Under the pieces are notes generated by a model. That model was not told the origin of the DNA. It did not search any database and saw only the letters and a program-made list of their open reading frames with translations. A program made the position numbers and the translations under genes. From Kosmotoga arenicorallina S304 (GTDB lineage: Bacteria > Thermotogota > Thermotogae > Petrotogales > Kosmotogaceae), in the NCBI RefSeq assembly GCF_001636545.1, contig NZ_JFHK01000002.1, positions 247,908-311,907 on the forward strand: DNA of 64,000 bases, given 5' to 3'. Positions 63,824 to 64,000 of this stretch are shown piece by piece. The stretch's first letter is position 1. Every line of letters begins with the position of its first letter.

Positions 63824-63853
63824 TTGACATCCCACACCGAAAAATTCTATACT
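63824..63853 (+). promoter_or_regulatory. Strong promoter reading to the window edge
   Basis: Consensus TTGACA (63824-63829), 18-base spacer, TATACT (63848-63853). The downstream gene lies mostly outside the window. Confidence 0.75.
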
Positions 63854-63933
63854 TACTTATGGCCAATCTCAACTTATGCACTTCGAGTTAACAAAATAAA
63901 GAAAAGAAAAACAGGTCATTGAAAAAGGCACGG

Positions 63934-63999
63934 AATCATCGTATATTCGTGGTGAGCAAACCATACGAAAGGATGATTGCATGCCCACCACGAATATAT
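63934..63999 (+). promoter_or_regulatory. Mutually exclusive leader hairpins, possible IS end
   Basis: Hairpin B: 63941-63957 pairs with 63983-63999 at 15 of 17 positions (core TATTCGTGGTG / CACCACGAATA). Hairpin A: AATCATC (63934-63940) with GATGATT (63972-63978) plus CGTAT with ATACG. They share bases and cannot form together. The ATG at 63981 sits beside the B stem. Confidence 0.55.
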
Positions 64000-64000
64000 C
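63981..64000 (+). CDS. Start of an unidentified gene, cut by window edge
   Basis: ATG with an AAAGGATG ribosome-site-like sequence six bases upstream; only six residues (MPTTNI) are visible. Terminal inverted structure hints at a transposase gene, but this cannot be decided. Confidence 0.3.

Overview
The window looks like a chromosomal segment of an anaerobic, fermentative member of the Thermotogota, most plausibly the Kosmotoga/Mesotoga branch. The basis is indirect: protein style, dense same-strand operons, a BamA-type outer-membrane assembly protein, tandem M42 peptidases, ThyX instead of ThyA, and a hydrogenase-type PHP/CBS/DRTGG regulatory cluster. No rRNA or tRNA gene was seen, so the placement is inference.

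Layout. (1) 1-7.5 kb, plus strand: housekeeping genes (end of an unknown gene, metG, gyrA, lexA, rpiB, an HDAC-like deacetylase) closed by a terminator shared with the opposite strand. (2) 25.3-7.6 kb, minus strand: a compact run of about twenty overlapping genes starting at minC and running through three M42 peptidases, a degenerate AroB-like protein, SPOR-like and ComEA-like proteins, queH, an OGG-like glycosylase, trmFO, manA, a TPR protein, thyX, a DRTGG/CBS/PHP/HATPase signalling set and bamA. (3) 25.3-28.5 kb: repeat-rich intergenic DNA, a lipoprotein, and an exported OB-like protein whose promoter carries four exact 11-bp-spaced direct repeats. (4) 28.5-49.4 kb, plus strand: a beta-glucan (probably laminarin) utilisation locus with anchored CBM4_9-like modules, two solute-binding proteins (one a 993-residue fusion), two permease pairs, an NHL/TPR/Yip1-like membrane protein, a DUF5696-like protein, GH3, GH16, a LacI-type regulator and a 1077-residue GH149/GH161-like phosphorylase. 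GH16 would cut polymer outside the cell, the ABC systems import oligosaccharides, and GH3 plus the phosphorylase degrade them to glucose and glucose-1-phosphate. No sugar-import ATPase is present, so a shared ATPase encoded elsewhere is implied. (5) 49.9-52.4 kb: a free-standing cobalamin-binding protein translationally coupled to a MacB/LolCDE-like ABC exporter. (6) 52.4-64 kb: an accessory island containing an IS256-family element, a PIN-toxin fragment, two AAA ATPases, a HigBA-type module with an ImmA/IrrE-like antitoxin, two AbiEi/AbiEii modules and a broken S23-like gene.

The least expected structure is non-coding. Two repeat families separate nearly every cassette of the island and also occur at its approaches. 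One is a 15-bp tandem repeat (consensus GTCGYNYYAYCADYW) with higher-order 60- and 90-bp periods. The other is a strict 21-bp tandem of mini-hairpins (6-bp stem, mostly GNA or AAA triloop, 6-nt CRNRNC-like spacer) in which stem sequences differ between units while pairing is kept. The two families abut through a shared terminal motif (GCCGCACAGC) and look like parts of one composite element. This is the best candidate for an undescribed system in the window.
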